From assembly GCA_000513555.1 (NCBI GenBank), contig ALYD01000014.1, forward strand, positions 1-64,000: a stretch of DNA of 64,000 bases. Direction: 5' to 3'. Below the pieces are notes generated by a model. The model was not told the origin of the DNA, made no database searches, and saw only the letters and a list, made by a program, of their open reading frames with translations. Numbering within the stretch: the first letter of the stretch is position 1; each line of letters opens with the position of its first letter. Origin of the DNA: Lachnospiraceae bacterium JC7 (GTDB lineage Bacteria > Bacillota > Clostridia > Lachnospirales > Lachnospiraceae). Shown here piece after piece: positions 8,948-18,244 of this stretch. Both the position numbers and the translations under genes were made by a program.

Positions 8948-9610
8948 TCAGAACCTCATATCTCTTACATCCGCCAAGATATCTTTATAGAGCCTATCCT
9001 TTCCGAACAGAATAGTACTTCCTAAAACGAATCCATCTATACCTCTCGGAGCATAAGTTCGTATCTTATCATAGGAACATGCCCCATCCCAGTAAAGTTT
9101 TATATTCATCTCATCTTTCAGAGCAAGAAGTTTCGTAATCTTCTTGTCCACATAGGGAAGGAACATCTGACCGGCACTTCCCGGATTTACGCTCATTACC
9201 AGCACCTTGTCAACAACTCTCATGAGTTCCATAATGGTTTCTACACTTGTTCCGGGATTTATAGCAATTCCCGGAATCATACCTGCATCAGCTATAGCCT
9301 TAAGTGTGGCTGCAGGATGATACTCTGCTTCGGGATGAATATAGACTGTATCCCCCGGTCTAAGCTCGTTCAGAAATAATTGTATACTGTTTCGCGGATG
9401 TACTATCATAAGATGAACATCCAAAGGCTTCTTTGTTGCTTTTGCAATACATTGAAGATCGTAAAGTGACATGGCAAAATTAGGCACATATCTTCCATCC
9501 ATTATATCCACATGAAAGGAGTCTATATTCGCCTCTTCAAGCTTCCTGATTTCATCATACAAGTGTCCAAAATCCGCACACATCATTGATGCATTCAATT
9601 CAAACTTCAT
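8948..9610 (-). CDS. Ribulose-phosphate 3-epimerase-like protein
   Basis: This 220-residue TIM-barrel protein of the RPE family has H-V-D-I-M-D-G-R-Y-V-P-N-F near residue 34, D-V-H-L-M-I near 65, and M-S-V-N-P-G-S-A-G-Q near 140. All three are conserved catalytic or phosphate-binding blocks. The usual D-G-G motif near residue 175 is W-D-G-A, so it is divergent from housekeeping RPE. Placed directly upstream of TarI- and TarJ-like genes, it probably makes or interconverts the ketopentose phosphate fed to the reductase. A related sugar-phosphate epimerase activity is the alternative. Confidence 0.75.
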   Translation of the reverse strand: MKFELNASMMCADFGHLYDEIRKLEEANIDSFHVDIMDGRYVPNFAMSLYDLQCIAKATKKPLDVHLMIVHPRNSIQLFLNELRPGDTVYIHPEAEYHPAATLKAIADAGMIPGIAINPGTSVETIMELMRVVDKVLVMSVNPGSAGQMFLPYVDKKITKLLALKDEMNIKLYWDGACSYDKIRTYAPRGIDGFVLGSTILFGKDRLYKDILADVRDMRF

Positions 9611-9626
9611 TCCTGCTCCCTATTTT

Positions 9627-10979
9627 TTATTCACCGCCAATCACCCGAACATTCTGTATCATTATGGGCTTTCCTATTTCCTTACAAAGAGTCACCAGAC
9701 TGCTGGAATCTCCGTAATAAGCATCTGCCATGATAAGTGCCCTATCCATATCGGGACTGTCATCATATATTCCAAAATCCTCTTCCTTATATCTTTCTAC
9801 TATTTTCTCGTAGTCTCGATAGAGCTGTGGCATTATAGAGCATATAGTTGCTTTTATCAATGGATGCGGTCTCCATAAAAGAGTCACTTCACTCCTATGC
9901 TCATTGAAAATCCTGAACACATCCTTCATCTTTGCAAGCATCTCTTCCTTTTCGTCGAGAAGTGCCTGAACGCTTGTATTGTATATGATTACTTTTTTAC
10001 GATTTCCATCCTCTTTGTATATATATTTTTTCCACTCTTCAGGTATTTCCACATCATCAATAGTCATACTTCTGATTTTTTCTATTTTTGGCGAACCCGT
10101 TCCCTTTATCTTATTTTCAAAATACCTTCGGTTTTTCTCCCCTGTATTTTCCACTAGACATTCAACATAGGCTCTCCGCATATTTTCTGATTGTACGATA
10201 ACTTCATGAGCATTTATCACAGCAGGAGCCCCGATAAAATGCCTATATTTTTTAAGTGCCTCCTTGTCTTCAGGATTAATTTCCTCAAGCACAAAATACG
10301 GAATATATATAAGCTTATCTGTGAATTTTCTTATATTTCTTGAATAAAAGAAAGGATGCACGCTCGTAACTGCATTTATATCGTCATAGGGATTGTGAAT
10401 ATAAATTTCATCAGGATGATTCTTTTCAAAATTGTATTTCTCATAAGAAACAATAGGAACATCACTTGGAAACTCTCCGCCTTCATAGTGAAATTCCCCA
10501 AATGAACCGTCAGGCTTTCTATCATAGTATGGGATAGGAATGACCTTGGCCTCAACCAGAGGATCAGCCGCTGCTTTTTTCCACACGCTTTCAAGAGAAT
10601 CCCACATAGAAGCTTTATATGGTAAAAAAACAACTTCCTTAGTATCCGGTATCTCATAAAGGAATCTATTGGAAATATCTACAAAGCTGTTCTCTAAGCG
10701 GGTCTGAATATGCTTTCTGTCCGCATTCCCCTCTGAAAACTCCTGATGGATATGGAACAGCAGCTCACAGTATGCTTCCAGTGCCTTCACCGTCGATGTT
10801 CCTTCACCCTCAGCTTCGTCAATTCTTGTTCCAACTGCAATAGCGGTATTCTGGCAGTCAGAAAGACACACTGCCGCGGTATTTATATCATTTATCTCAA
10901 CAGATTTAAGTATAGTCTCATGTGCTTTCGGCAAAAGCGCAATAAGCTCCGCCAATTGGTTTTTCAGGGCCTTCCGCAT
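9627..10979 (-). CDS. CDP-glycerol/polyol-phosphate glycerophosphotransferase-like GT-B protein
   Basis: This is a 450-residue protein. A helical N-terminal part (about 1-115) precedes a Rossmann-like half with F-L-P-Y-K, V-I-P-I-P-Y-Y and I-H-N-P-Y-D (about 118-310). A second half has L-L-W-R-P-H-P-L and A-Y-Y-G-D-S-S-S-L-V-T, matching the C-terminal donor-binding region of TagB/TagF-type CDP-glycerol glycerophosphotransferases. It lacks a transmembrane segment and should act at the inner membrane face, adding polyol-phosphate units. It ends soon after the S-S-L motif, so the final helix is short. Its N-terminal half is shared with the fusion at 1221-3125. The GGGGG site before the ATG supports this start. 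Confidence 0.7.
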   Translation of the reverse strand: MRKALKNQLAELIALLPKAHETILKSVEINDINTAAVCLSDCQNTAIAVGTRIDEAEGEGTSTVKALEAYCELLFHIHQEFSEGNADRKHIQTRLENSFVDISNRFLYEIPDTKEVVFLPYKASMWDSLESVWKKAAADPLVEAKVIPIPYYDRKPDGSFGEFHYEGGEFPSDVPIVSYEKYNFEKNHPDEIYIHNPYDDINAVTSVHPFFYSRNIRKFTDKLIYIPYFVLEEINPEDKEALKKYRHFIGAPAVINAHEVIVQSENMRRAYVECLVENTGEKNRRYFENKIKGTGSPKIEKIRSMTIDDVEIPEEWKKYIYKEDGNRKKVIIYNTSVQALLDEKEEMLAKMKDVFRIFNEHRSEVTLLWRPHPLIKATICSIMPQLYRDYEKIVERYKEEDFGIYDDSPDMDRALIMADAYYGDSSSLVTLCKEIGKPIMIQNVRVIGGE

Positions 10980-11145
10980 GCCACACCCCCACTACTATTG
11001 ACAATACAGGCAAAATAATCCTCTCATAAAAAATCAGATTACAGAATAAATTTCGACAGTTCATCAGAATTGTATAAATATTTCCTGGGTTTATCCTTAC
11101 TCCAATTAGCTTTTTAATAATCTATACTTATGTGTATCAATTGCA

Positions 11146-12093
11146 CTATAGACTTCCATCCCAATCCTCAGGAATTCTTTTTCTGCCATTCTCATATTCA
11201 TAAAAAGGCGTATCAGGATCATAATAAGAATTTTCATGTAAACTCCCCCCCATAACGAATTCGTTATAGTCTCCATATATATCCCGTAAGACTTTATCCC
11301 AAGCCGCAGGAGCCGGAACCATTAGATTCTCAAATGGTAATTCACAAGTATCACTCCACAAATCCACATCATTGTCATATTTTCCATCGTATACTAAACT
11401 TGAGTAGAAAAGATATACTTTGGAACTTTTCCCCCACATAGACAAAGCATGATCCTCAAATAGTTTCATTCTGTCATCATCAGGCAACGAACATACTTTC
11501 TTCAGAATCTCATCGCCCAAAATACTTGTCCCTCCCAGAGCCTGCTTTACATTTTCAGGATCGCCTTTTCCGATTACAAAGCAAAGCCATAGCTCATATC
11601 TGATACGCGTATTTCGTGCCATTGTTTCTGTCCCGTCAAATGTAGCATCATAAGGAAAAATATCTATTGATATACCCGCAAACGTACCATTTTCTATCAT
11701 GAATGGTTCAGCAATGGTTGTCTCACAGTCCCTGATCTTTGAAATATATGATCTAAATACGGTATTCTTTGAATATGCATCCTCAAATACCATCCTTCTT
11801 CCATTTATAGCTTGTCCGCAAAAATACTCCCTGGCATATTTGGCCATTTTCATATAATCATCCCGCATCATAAAGATATCTACATCATCATCCCATGGGA
11901 TAAAGCCTTTATGTCTTGCAGCACCCAATAGCGTGCCAAATCCGGCATAATATTTTAAATTATACTTTTTCGCGAAAGCATCGAATTCATTAAGAAGATT
12001 AAGTTCAACTGCCCAAACGCGCTTACGTTTTTCTGTTACTTTGAATCCACACCTTACTTCCTCTTTGTAAAATTCATCATCTAGTTTTAACAC
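11146..12093 (-). CDS. LicD-family phosphotransferase (downstream copy of a tandem pair)
   Basis: This 315-residue LicD protein has G-F-G-T-L-L-G-A-A-R-H and I-P-W-D-D-D-V-D near residues 50-75 and I-S-I-D-I-F-P-Y-D near residue 150. It is the same length as, and very similar throughout to, the protein at 12146-13093; both start with the pattern L-(D/G)-(D/E)-(E/D)-F-Y and end in D-P-D-T-P-F plus a short tail. A recent gene duplication followed by divergence is the simple reading. The 53-nt spacing implies cotranscription. Its transferred group is unknown. Confidence 0.85.
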   Translation of the reverse strand: MLKLDDEFYKEEVRCGFKVTEKRKRVWAVELNLLNEFDAFAKKYNLKYYAGFGTLLGAARHKGFIPWDDDVDIFMMRDDYMKMAKYAREYFCGQAINGRRMVFEDAYSKNTVFRSYISKIRDCETTIAEPFMIENGTFAGISIDIFPYDATFDGTETMARNTRIRYELWLCFVIGKGDPENVKQALGGTSILGDEILKKVCSLPDDDRMKLFEDHALSMWGKSSKVYLFYSSLVYDGKYDNDVDLWSDTCELPFENLMVPAPAAWDKVLRDIYGDYNEFVMGGSLHENSYYDPDTPFYEYENGRKRIPEDWDGSL

Positions 12094-12145
12094 TTTTCTA
12101 TCTCCTCTCCACCAATATTAGATTAAATGCATCTTTTTATTGATT

Positions 12146-13093
12146 TTATAAAAGCCCGTTCCAATCGTGAGGTAAACATTTTCTCTCGTCAATATACTCC
12201 TGAAATGGAGTATCAGGATCATAATAACTGTTTTCATGTTCAGAACCGCCCATAACATACTCATTATAATCACCATACTCTGCATGTAATATCTCATCCC
12301 ACCCTGCAGGTGCAGGAACCATAAGATTTTCAAATTGTAATAAGCAAGTGTTCTCCCATGATGACAGCTCACTATCACGTCGCCCCATATACTTTATGTT
12401 TTCAATATAATCTCCAACCTTTTTACTTTTCCCCCACATAGACAGAGCATGATTCTCAAATAATCTCATTCGTTCATCACTTGACATTGAACAGATTTTT
12501 CTAAGTAGTTCATCCCCTAAAACGCTAGGCCCCTGCAGTACTTTTTTCAATTCCTCAAAACCTTCTATTCCATGTACCCAGCTAAGCCACAGCTCACTTC
12601 TTATAAGAGTATTCCTCAACATTTCATCCGTTCCGTCATACATTGCATCAATAGGAAAAATATCCACTGATATTCCGGCAAATTTTCCATGTCTTATCAT
12701 ATATTGCTCAGCCATAGTCGTTTCATAATCTCGTAGCTTTGAGAAATATGTTTTTTTAACCGTATTAACAGAATATGCATCTTCAAATACTATTCTTCTT
12801 CCGTTTATTACCCTTCCAGAAAAGTATTCTCTGGCAAATTTGGACATCTTCATATATTCGTCCCGCAGCATTACGACATCTACATCATCATCCCATGGGA
12901 TAAATCCTTTATGTCTGACTGCACCTAATAAGGTTCCATACCCCACATAATATTTAAGACTATATTTTTTTGCAAAAGCATCAAACTCCTTTAGCATATT
13001 AAGCAGAACAGCCCAACAACGTTTACGTTTTGACGTAACTTTAAAACCACACTTTATTTCTTCTCTATAGAAATCTTCACCTAACTGAATCAC
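12146..13093 (-). CDS. LicD-family phosphotransferase (upstream copy of a tandem pair)
   Basis: This 315-residue LicD protein has G-Y-G-T-L-L-G-A-V-R-H, I-P-W-D-D-D-V-D and I-S-V-D-I-F-P-I-D. All family metal-binding acidic residues are kept, so both copies look active. It is a close paralogue of 11146-12093, including shared segments such as A-L-S-M-W-G-K-S and L-M-V-P-A-P-A. The stop of the upstream glycosyltransferase is 39 nt before its start. Two similar LicD enzymes in series resemble LicD1/LicD2 of pneumococcus, which decorate two positions of one repeat unit; that parallel is inference. Confidence 0.85.
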   Translation of the reverse strand: MIQLGEDFYREEIKCGFKVTSKRKRCWAVLLNMLKEFDAFAKKYSLKYYVGYGTLLGAVRHKGFIPWDDDVDVVMLRDEYMKMSKFAREYFSGRVINGRRIVFEDAYSVNTVKKTYFSKLRDYETTMAEQYMIRHGKFAGISVDIFPIDAMYDGTDEMLRNTLIRSELWLSWVHGIEGFEELKKVLQGPSVLGDELLRKICSMSSDERMRLFENHALSMWGKSKKVGDYIENIKYMGRRDSELSSWENTCLLQFENLMVPAPAGWDEILHAEYGDYNEYVMGGSEHENSYYDPDTPFQEYIDERKCLPHDWNGLL

Positions 13094-13131
13094 AACCTCA
13101 TTCCATCCCTCTTATATTCTTACATCACCTG

Positions 13132-14307
13132 TTATCCAAAGGCGACAGCTGCATCGATAAGCTGTTTAACTATACTTTTCCATGTAAAACTTTCCAAAAC
13201 TATTTCTTTTCCTTTGACTATGATTTCCTGAGTTTTTTCTGGATTACTGAGTGCCTCATCAACAATCAACGGTAGTGCAGAAAGGTCATTAAGATCATAG
13301 AATAGAATAGATGACTTATCCTTAAAAATATCTTTTAAGTAGATACTTGAATCTGAAAGAGGTAAAGAATCTCTTAGTAAGATATTGAATATCCTTTCAT
13401 GAGTTCCATCCTTAAACCATGGTAATACATTCAGGTTTATTTTTGACTCAGCCATTATTGCAAGTGAATCAGCAAAGTCAATTCTGTCTGATATGATATG
13501 AAAGTTCTTTGAACCGGATTTAGGATGATTTTGCCAACCACGTCCTAAAAGCCATAGATCTCTGCCTGATTCCAGAATGGAGGATATTACTCGCTCTCTA
13601 TAGTACATTCTTATGAACCAATCCGCTTCTTCTCCACACTCCATTACACTTAACCGTGTTTCATCATCGGCGTTATAACCATCTGAAGAAAGTATTCTGT
13701 CGACAGCTCCAGGAAAGGAGAATGATGGATTCTTTTTCATAAAATCTATAACATCAAATAATGTATTTTTTATATTCCCGCTGTATTTTTCATTTATTGT
13801 ATCAATATAGCCTTTAGGTACATAATAAGTTCCGGAAAACAAGAGGTCATACTTTTTCTCATTATATGAAGGGATTTTACATGTTGGAACTGAACCTGCA
13901 TGTGGAAGAAAATAAACGTTTGGAATAGTTGCACTGTAAAACCTTTTACAGAAGGTAACATGTTCCATATCACAGCAAAATCGTAAGTAGTTCTTGGGAA
14001 TATTTATATTGAAGGCGTTAAATCGGAATGGCGGATCAACAAAAATAGATATGACAGGAATCTGTCTTTCGTTCCAGAGATCAACAAAAGCCGGTCCGGT
14101 CACAGGCATCTGATCATAACCTATAGCTGCATCCACAGGTGTTTCCATAAACTTTAACATATCAGTTAAAGAATGATTTACAACGCCGTTCGCATCCCTA
14201 AGATCTAATAAGAAAGTCTCATGCCCGAGAGTTGTCAGTTCCTTAACAAGCTGGTCCGTGTAGTAATTAAAGGATTCAATCCCAGAATAGAATAAGATAA
14301 ATCTCAT
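13132..14307 (-). CDS. CgeB-like glycosyltransferase
   Basis: This 391-residue protein resembles the CgeB / family-1-type glycosyltransferases. It has a Rossmann N-terminal half with V-I-S-I-F-V-D-P-P, a central L-F-S-G-T-Y, and a C-terminal donor-binding half containing K-D-G-T-H-E-R-I-F-N-I-L-L-R-D-S-L-P-L. This corresponds to the G-x-x-x-R-x-F-E-x-x-A-x-G region of CgeB. It has no membrane segment. It is the first gene of the glycan locus, with a GGAGG site before the ATG, and probably adds a sugar to the polymer later decorated by LicD enzymes. The substrate is unknown. Confidence 0.7.
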   Translation of the reverse strand: MRFILFYSGIESFNYYTDQLVKELTTLGHETFLLDLRDANGVVNHSLTDMLKFMETPVDAAIGYDQMPVTGPAFVDLWNERQIPVISIFVDPPFRFNAFNINIPKNYLRFCCDMEHVTFCKRFYSATIPNVYFLPHAGSVPTCKIPSYNEKKYDLLFSGTYYVPKGYIDTINEKYSGNIKNTLFDVIDFMKKNPSFSFPGAVDRILSSDGYNADDETRLSVMECGEEADWFIRMYYRERVISSILESGRDLWLLGRGWQNHPKSGSKNFHIISDRIDFADSLAIMAESKINLNVLPWFKDGTHERIFNILLRDSLPLSDSSIYLKDIFKDKSSILFYDLNDLSALPLIVDEALSNPEKTQEIIVKGKEIVLESFTWKSIVKQLIDAAVAFG

Positions 14308-14493
14308 TTATATCCTCCGGTACACACCATATAACAACATCCAAAGAATATCCTGCTATAATGCAAAAAATCTTTATGCTCTCAATATATATTGTATTTA
14401 TGAATTATTTCTGATTATTTCAAACATATTAAATATCGACTGTTAAGCAGAACATTATTAACATTGATTGGTTTTTTGCACCCAAAAAATGAC

Positions 14494-14526
14494 AAAAAAA
14501 GAGAACGTTGATTCATCAACGTTCTC
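14494..14526 (-). terminator. Terminator of the tRNA-Val/tRNA-Met operon
   Basis: Arms 14501-14512 and 14515-14526 form an 11-12 bp stem with a tight loop. On the minus strand it is followed by seven T residues. It lies 16 nt after the 3' end of tRNA-Met, so it ends the tRNA transcript before the glycan locus. Confidence 0.9.
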
Positions 14527-14541
14527 CTGAGCCCTTTATAA

Positions 14542-14615
14542 TAGCGAGAGGGGGACTTGAACCCTCGACACCGCGGGTATGAACCGCGTGCTCTAGCCAA
14601 CTGAGCTATCTCGCC
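14542..14615 (-). tRNA. tRNA-Met (CAT anticodon, elongator type)
   Basis: This 74-nt cloverleaf has acceptor arm GGCGAGA pairing with TCTCGCT, a D-arm TAGCTCAGTTGGCTAGAGC, anticodon loop TTCATAC (anticodon CAT) and T-arm GAGGGTTCAAGTCCCCCTC. No CCA is encoded. The internal G1-U72 pairing and the lack of a C1-A72 mismatch argue for elongator rather than initiator Met; tRNA-Ile2 with a modified CAU anticodon cannot be fully excluded. Confidence 0.9.
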
Positions 14616-14670
14616 ATATTTGGTTTTCTCGACCCAGGCCGCGCATAAAGCGCAGTCCAGACCGAAGACG

Positions 14671-14743
14671 TGGGGCCTACAGGGCTCGAACCTGTGACCC
14701 CCTGCTTGTAAGGCAGATGCTCTCCCAGCTGAGCTAAGACCCC
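14671..14743 (-). tRNA. tRNA-Val (TAC anticodon)
   Basis: This 73-nt cloverleaf has acceptor arm GGGGTCT pairing with AGGCCCC, D-arm TAGCTCAGCTGGGAGAGC, anticodon loop CTTACAA (anticodon TAC) and T-arm CAGGTTCGAGCCCTG. It lies 55 nt upstream of tRNA-Met in the same transcript. Confidence 0.95.
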
Positions 14744-14885
14744 GTCTATCGCTTCGTTTCAGTGCTTTTGTTTCGCTCTGTCTTTCGGCGACTCGTATAT
14801 ATTACTAAATAGATAGGTCTTTGTCAACAAACTTTTTTAATTTATTTTTTATTTTCTAGAATAGTCTATGGAATAGTTTTTATTT

Positions 14886-17800
14886 CTACTTCCCCTCATC
14901 CATTATTTCCTGAAGCATCATCCAGTCAAGCTCATCCGCCGCCTGAATGAGTCTCTCTATCCTCTGTTTATGAGGTTCAGGAAGAGCAAACCCTTCCAGA
15001 GACTCCAGAACTCCTGTCAGTTTATCGTAATCGTAATCCTCCACAGCCTGTCTTATGACTTCATATGCCTTATCAAGTCCGCCTGCTTTCTGTTCAGCAT
15101 TAGGATTTTTGTTTATCCTGCTGAAATCCACATCCTTGATGCCGGAATATACCTTGGCTATCATTCCTATCAGTTCAGGGAACTTCTCATGGATATCCTC
15201 CAGATCTCCTGAGTCGCCGTCCTTCTCAAGTATTCCGCAGAGACGGCTCAGTCTCATGAATCCCACAAGTCCTGAAGAGCTCTTCAGGGCATGTACCTTT
15301 ATGGTAAATCCCTTTATATCATTTTCTGCATACAGAGCCTTTATCTCTTCCTCCGCCTTCAATAAATACTTACTGAACTCCTTAAGGTTCACAAAGAATC
15401 TCTGAGGTCCTCCGCAGGATTCAAATGCATGATATATATCCAGCTCTTCGTTGAGGTAAAGTTCAAGAGGAACAGGCGGTTCTGACACATGTCCCTTGTT
15501 ATCCACCTCTATGCTCTCAGGGGCTCTGATTCCGCGGACTTCAGCTTCAGCCTGCTGGCTCTTTCTGGTCACCAGACTCTCCGGCAGATACTGTAATATG
15601 GTCTTTTCCAGAAGTTTCGGCTTGATAGGCTTCGTTACATAATCGTCAAAACCGGCATTCAGGTACTGCTCTCTCGCTCCGGTCAAGGCATTGGCAGTAA
15701 GACAGATCACCGGAACCTTTTCTCTCCATCCTCCAAGTCTTCTCAGGGCATGAAGAGTCTCTATTCCGTCCATCTGCGGCATACGATAGTCGAGAAGTAT
15801 CAAATCATACTCATTTTCCTGCACCCAGCTCAGACAGTCATGCCCGCTGATGGCAGTATCCATCTGCATCTTCGTACCGTCCAGAAGTCCCTCAACCACC
15901 TGTAGATTCATGGGCGCATCATCAACTATCAGTATCCTTGCATCGGGAGCTTCAAACCCCGGTCTGTAGACTTCGCTCTGGGTGTTGTTTATATTAAGGA
16001 AAAAGGCGAAATTGCCCACTGGATTCCAATCCAGTACCTCCTGCATAAGTGTAAAACCGAAATTTGATCCTACGCCGTAGATACTGTCCACTTCCAGATG
16101 GCTGCCCATGGCCTGAAGAAGTCTCTGGGTAATGTTCATGCCCAGTCCCGTTCCCTCTATGGCCCTGTTCCTGTCTTCCTCTATACGGTCAAAAGCATTG
16201 AAAAGACGAGGGAGATCATCCCTTTTTATGCCGATTCCCGAATCGATGACATTGAACCTGATTCCGGAAACGCCCTTTTCCATGTCCTCATCCTTCATGA
16301 TGGCCTTAAGCATGATGGAACCATAATTCGTATACTTGATCGCATTGTTTACGATGTTCAGTACGACCTGCTTTAAGCGTATGACATCGCCCCTCATGAT
16401 ACACGGTATTCTTGGGTCCACCTGAACACGGAACTCCAGACCCTTATCGCTTGCACGTTTTTTAAGCATGTTAAGGAGATCATTGAGAGTAGATCTCACG
16501 TCATACTCCACAGGTATGATATTCATTTTACCTGCTTCTATCTTGGAGAAATCCAGTATGTCATTTACAAGCGAAAGGAGGATATTTCCGGCATTCTGTA
16601 TATTCTCTGCATATTTCCTGGTCTTTGGTTCCTGTGTATCCCGGAGTATGATCTCATCCATACCGAGTACTGCGTTTATGGGGGTACGGATCTCATGGGA
16701 CATATTCGAAAGGAAATCCGACTTTGCCTTATTAGCCTGTTCCGCAATATGAGCCATTTCATCATATTCACTTGTGGTCACTTCAAGGAAATTTATCAGA
16801 CGTTCATTTAATGGAATGATATCCTTCTTTTCGGAGTTGCTGCGCATCTTGAAAAGTGTATTCTCTACCTCTTCATTCTTATCTCCTTCACGCATGGCAA
16901 CAGCCGTCAGGCTTCCGCTCTGGACACCTCCGGTGTGATCAAATCTGTATATCTCACCAAGGGAATAGAAAAAATTAAGACTCACACAGTTACGAAGAAA
17001 ATACTTTATCTCCTCTGCCACTTCTTTTTTAAGTATCATGGGATGCGTGAAGCAGACGAAAAGAAGCACAGATTGAGCTCCGAAAAGATCTATGATCTGG
17101 CTTCCCGAATCTGCACTGGAAAGAAAATCTTCGGGATTTCCATATCCCAGTCTGAGCTTGTCTCCGTCCCGGATCTCACTGTAATAGAACAGCTCTCCTT
17201 CTCTGGTAACGTACATAGGAATATGAACTACGTCATTACTGCCGTAGCGCTTTTGTATAAGCGGAAATTCACTGACATTTTGAAGGAAGAATTCATTGAA
17301 CTCTACACCAAGATAATGTCTGTATATGTCAACCGCCGGCTTTCCGTCAAGCTGTGTCAGGCAGACCTCTGCAGCATCATTTTTTTCTTTGCTCTCCACT
17401 CCGGCAGTAAGCTCTCTTCCTACGGCCTTCCACGGAGTCTGCTGATTAACCATGATATGAAGATTTTCTCCTGACAGAGCAGCCATTGCTATTCCTCTGT
17501 CAGTCATGCAATCAGCCATAACTGATCCCGACTGATCTTCAGGAAGCTTTGAACCAACAGGGTCTCCCGTAACACTTCCGAAGAAAGGTACATCGGGAAA
17601 TTCATCGGAAACTTCCTCTATAAATCTTCCCAGCTCAAGGTTGTTGCCTATGGTCAAAAGACATACACCCTTCAGGTCATTCTGAGTTCTGAGAAAATCT
17701 TTGGCATTTTCTATGATCTCATCTTTACTGAATTTGTTGTAATCGAAGACCTTGGTCTCCACATAAGACTCATCAAAATAAAGGAAACTGATCCTGACTG

Positions 17801-18035
17801 TACATCTTCCTTCCATTCCGTCATTTACAGCCTGAGTTCCCGCTATGACCTTGATATCAGGATAGGCACTTCTCAGTACTCTCACGACCTGCTGCATCTG
17901 TATGTGAGAAATATTTGAACAGCTTAAAAAGGCAAGGGTCGTTTTTGCTTTCTGATACCATGAATACAACGTCACACTCGCCAGCAGTTCAAATGTTTCA
18001 CTTTCGTCATGAATGATGAAGGTCTTTTGAATCAT
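14886..18035 (-). CDS. FIST-domain hybrid sensor histidine kinase with receiver and Hpt domains
   Basis: This 1049-residue protein has no membrane segment. Domain order is FIST_N (about 25-220), FIST_C (about 225-375), a short coiled segment, HisKA with the phosphorylated histidine in S-H-E-I-R-T-P near residue 446, and HATPase_c (G-T-G-L-G-M near 630). A receiver follows with I-L-I-V-D-D near 700 and the phospho-acceptor D in L-L-D-Y-R-M-P near 748. It ends in an Hpt domain with H-A-L-K-S-S near 915. All key residues are present, so a full internal phosphorelay is possible. FIST domains bind small ligands, probably amino acids, and are linked to chemotaxis-type control; the chemoreceptor at 23125 may be a functional neighbour. 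No separate response regulator lies nearby. Confidence 0.9.
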   Translation of the reverse strand: MIQKTFIIHDESETFELLASVTLYSWYQKAKTTLAFLSCSNISHIQMQQVVRVLRSAYPDIKVIAGTQAVNDGMEGRCTVRISFLYFDESYVETKVFDYNKFSKDEIIENAKDFLRTQNDLKGVCLLTIGNNLELGRFIEEVSDEFPDVPFFGSVTGDPVGSKLPEDQSGSVMADCMTDRGIAMAALSGENLHIMVNQQTPWKAVGRELTAGVESKEKNDAAEVCLTQLDGKPAVDIYRHYLGVEFNEFFLQNVSEFPLIQKRYGSNDVVHIPMYVTREGELFYYSEIRDGDKLRLGYGNPEDFLSSADSGSQIIDLFGAQSVLLFVCFTHPMILKKEVAEEIKYFLRNCVSLNFFYSLGEIYRFDHTGGVQSGSLTAVAMREGDKNEEVENTLFKMRSNSEKKDIIPLNERLINFLEVTTSEYDEMAHIAEQANKAKSDFLSNMSHEIRTPINAVLGMDEIILRDTQEPKTRKYAENIQNAGNILLSLVNDILDFSKIEAGKMNIIPVEYDVRSTLNDLLNMLKKRASDKGLEFRVQVDPRIPCIMRGDVIRLKQVVLNIVNNAIKYTNYGSIMLKAIMKDEDMEKGVSGIRFNVIDSGIGIKRDDLPRLFNAFDRIEEDRNRAIEGTGLGMNITQRLLQAMGSHLEVDSIYGVGSNFGFTLMQEVLDWNPVGNFAFFLNINNTQSEVYRPGFEAPDARILIVDDAPMNLQVVEGLLDGTKMQMDTAISGHDCLSWVQENEYDLILLDYRMPQMDGIETLHALRRLGGWREKVPVICLTANALTGAREQYLNAGFDDYVTKPIKPKLLEKTILQYLPESLVTRKSQQAEAEVRGIRAPESIEVDNKGHVSEPPVPLELYLNEELDIYHAFESCGGPQRFFVNLKEFSKYLLKAEEEIKALYAENDIKGFTIKVHALKSSSGLVGFMRLSRLCGILEKDGDSGDLEDIHEKFPELIGMIAKVYSGIKDVDFSRINKNPNAEQKAGGLDKAYEVIRQAVEDYDYDKLTGVLESLEGFALPEPHKQRIERLIQAADELDWMMLQEIMDEGK

Positions 18036-18070
18036 GTGTTTCCTCTACTATTTGTCATGCTATATGGACT

Positions 18071-18132
18071 GTGCCATGAAGTCTTTCTCCCACTTTTGCA
18101 TTCACAAGTGCGAGAAAGACTTATGACACTTA
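18071..18132. repeat. Dispersed palindromic element, copy 1
   Basis: This 62-nt imperfect palindrome starts GTGCCATGAAGTCTTTCTCC and ends with its near-complement, AGAAAGACTTATGACAC plus TTA. A 64-nt relative with the same outer arms and layout occurs at 34819-34882. Both lie just 3' of a minus-strand gene, so the element could work as a transcript end or mRNA-stabilising hairpin. It lies in the gap 3' of the gene ending at 18245. Confidence 0.75.
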
Positions 18133-18244
18133 TCTAACACAATGCAGAGAGTCCGATTCCCCCTTTCGGCTCCCTGCTTGCATAAAGTAAGTAGAAACTT
18201 CAATAAAGCTCCTATCGTCCTATTTAGCTTGTGGTAAACAAAAA

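Noticed and set aside
14415-14600. A 61-residue frame across the tRNA-Met gene
   Set aside because: It is the antisense-free reading of a tRNA and its terminator; the RNA explains the sequence.
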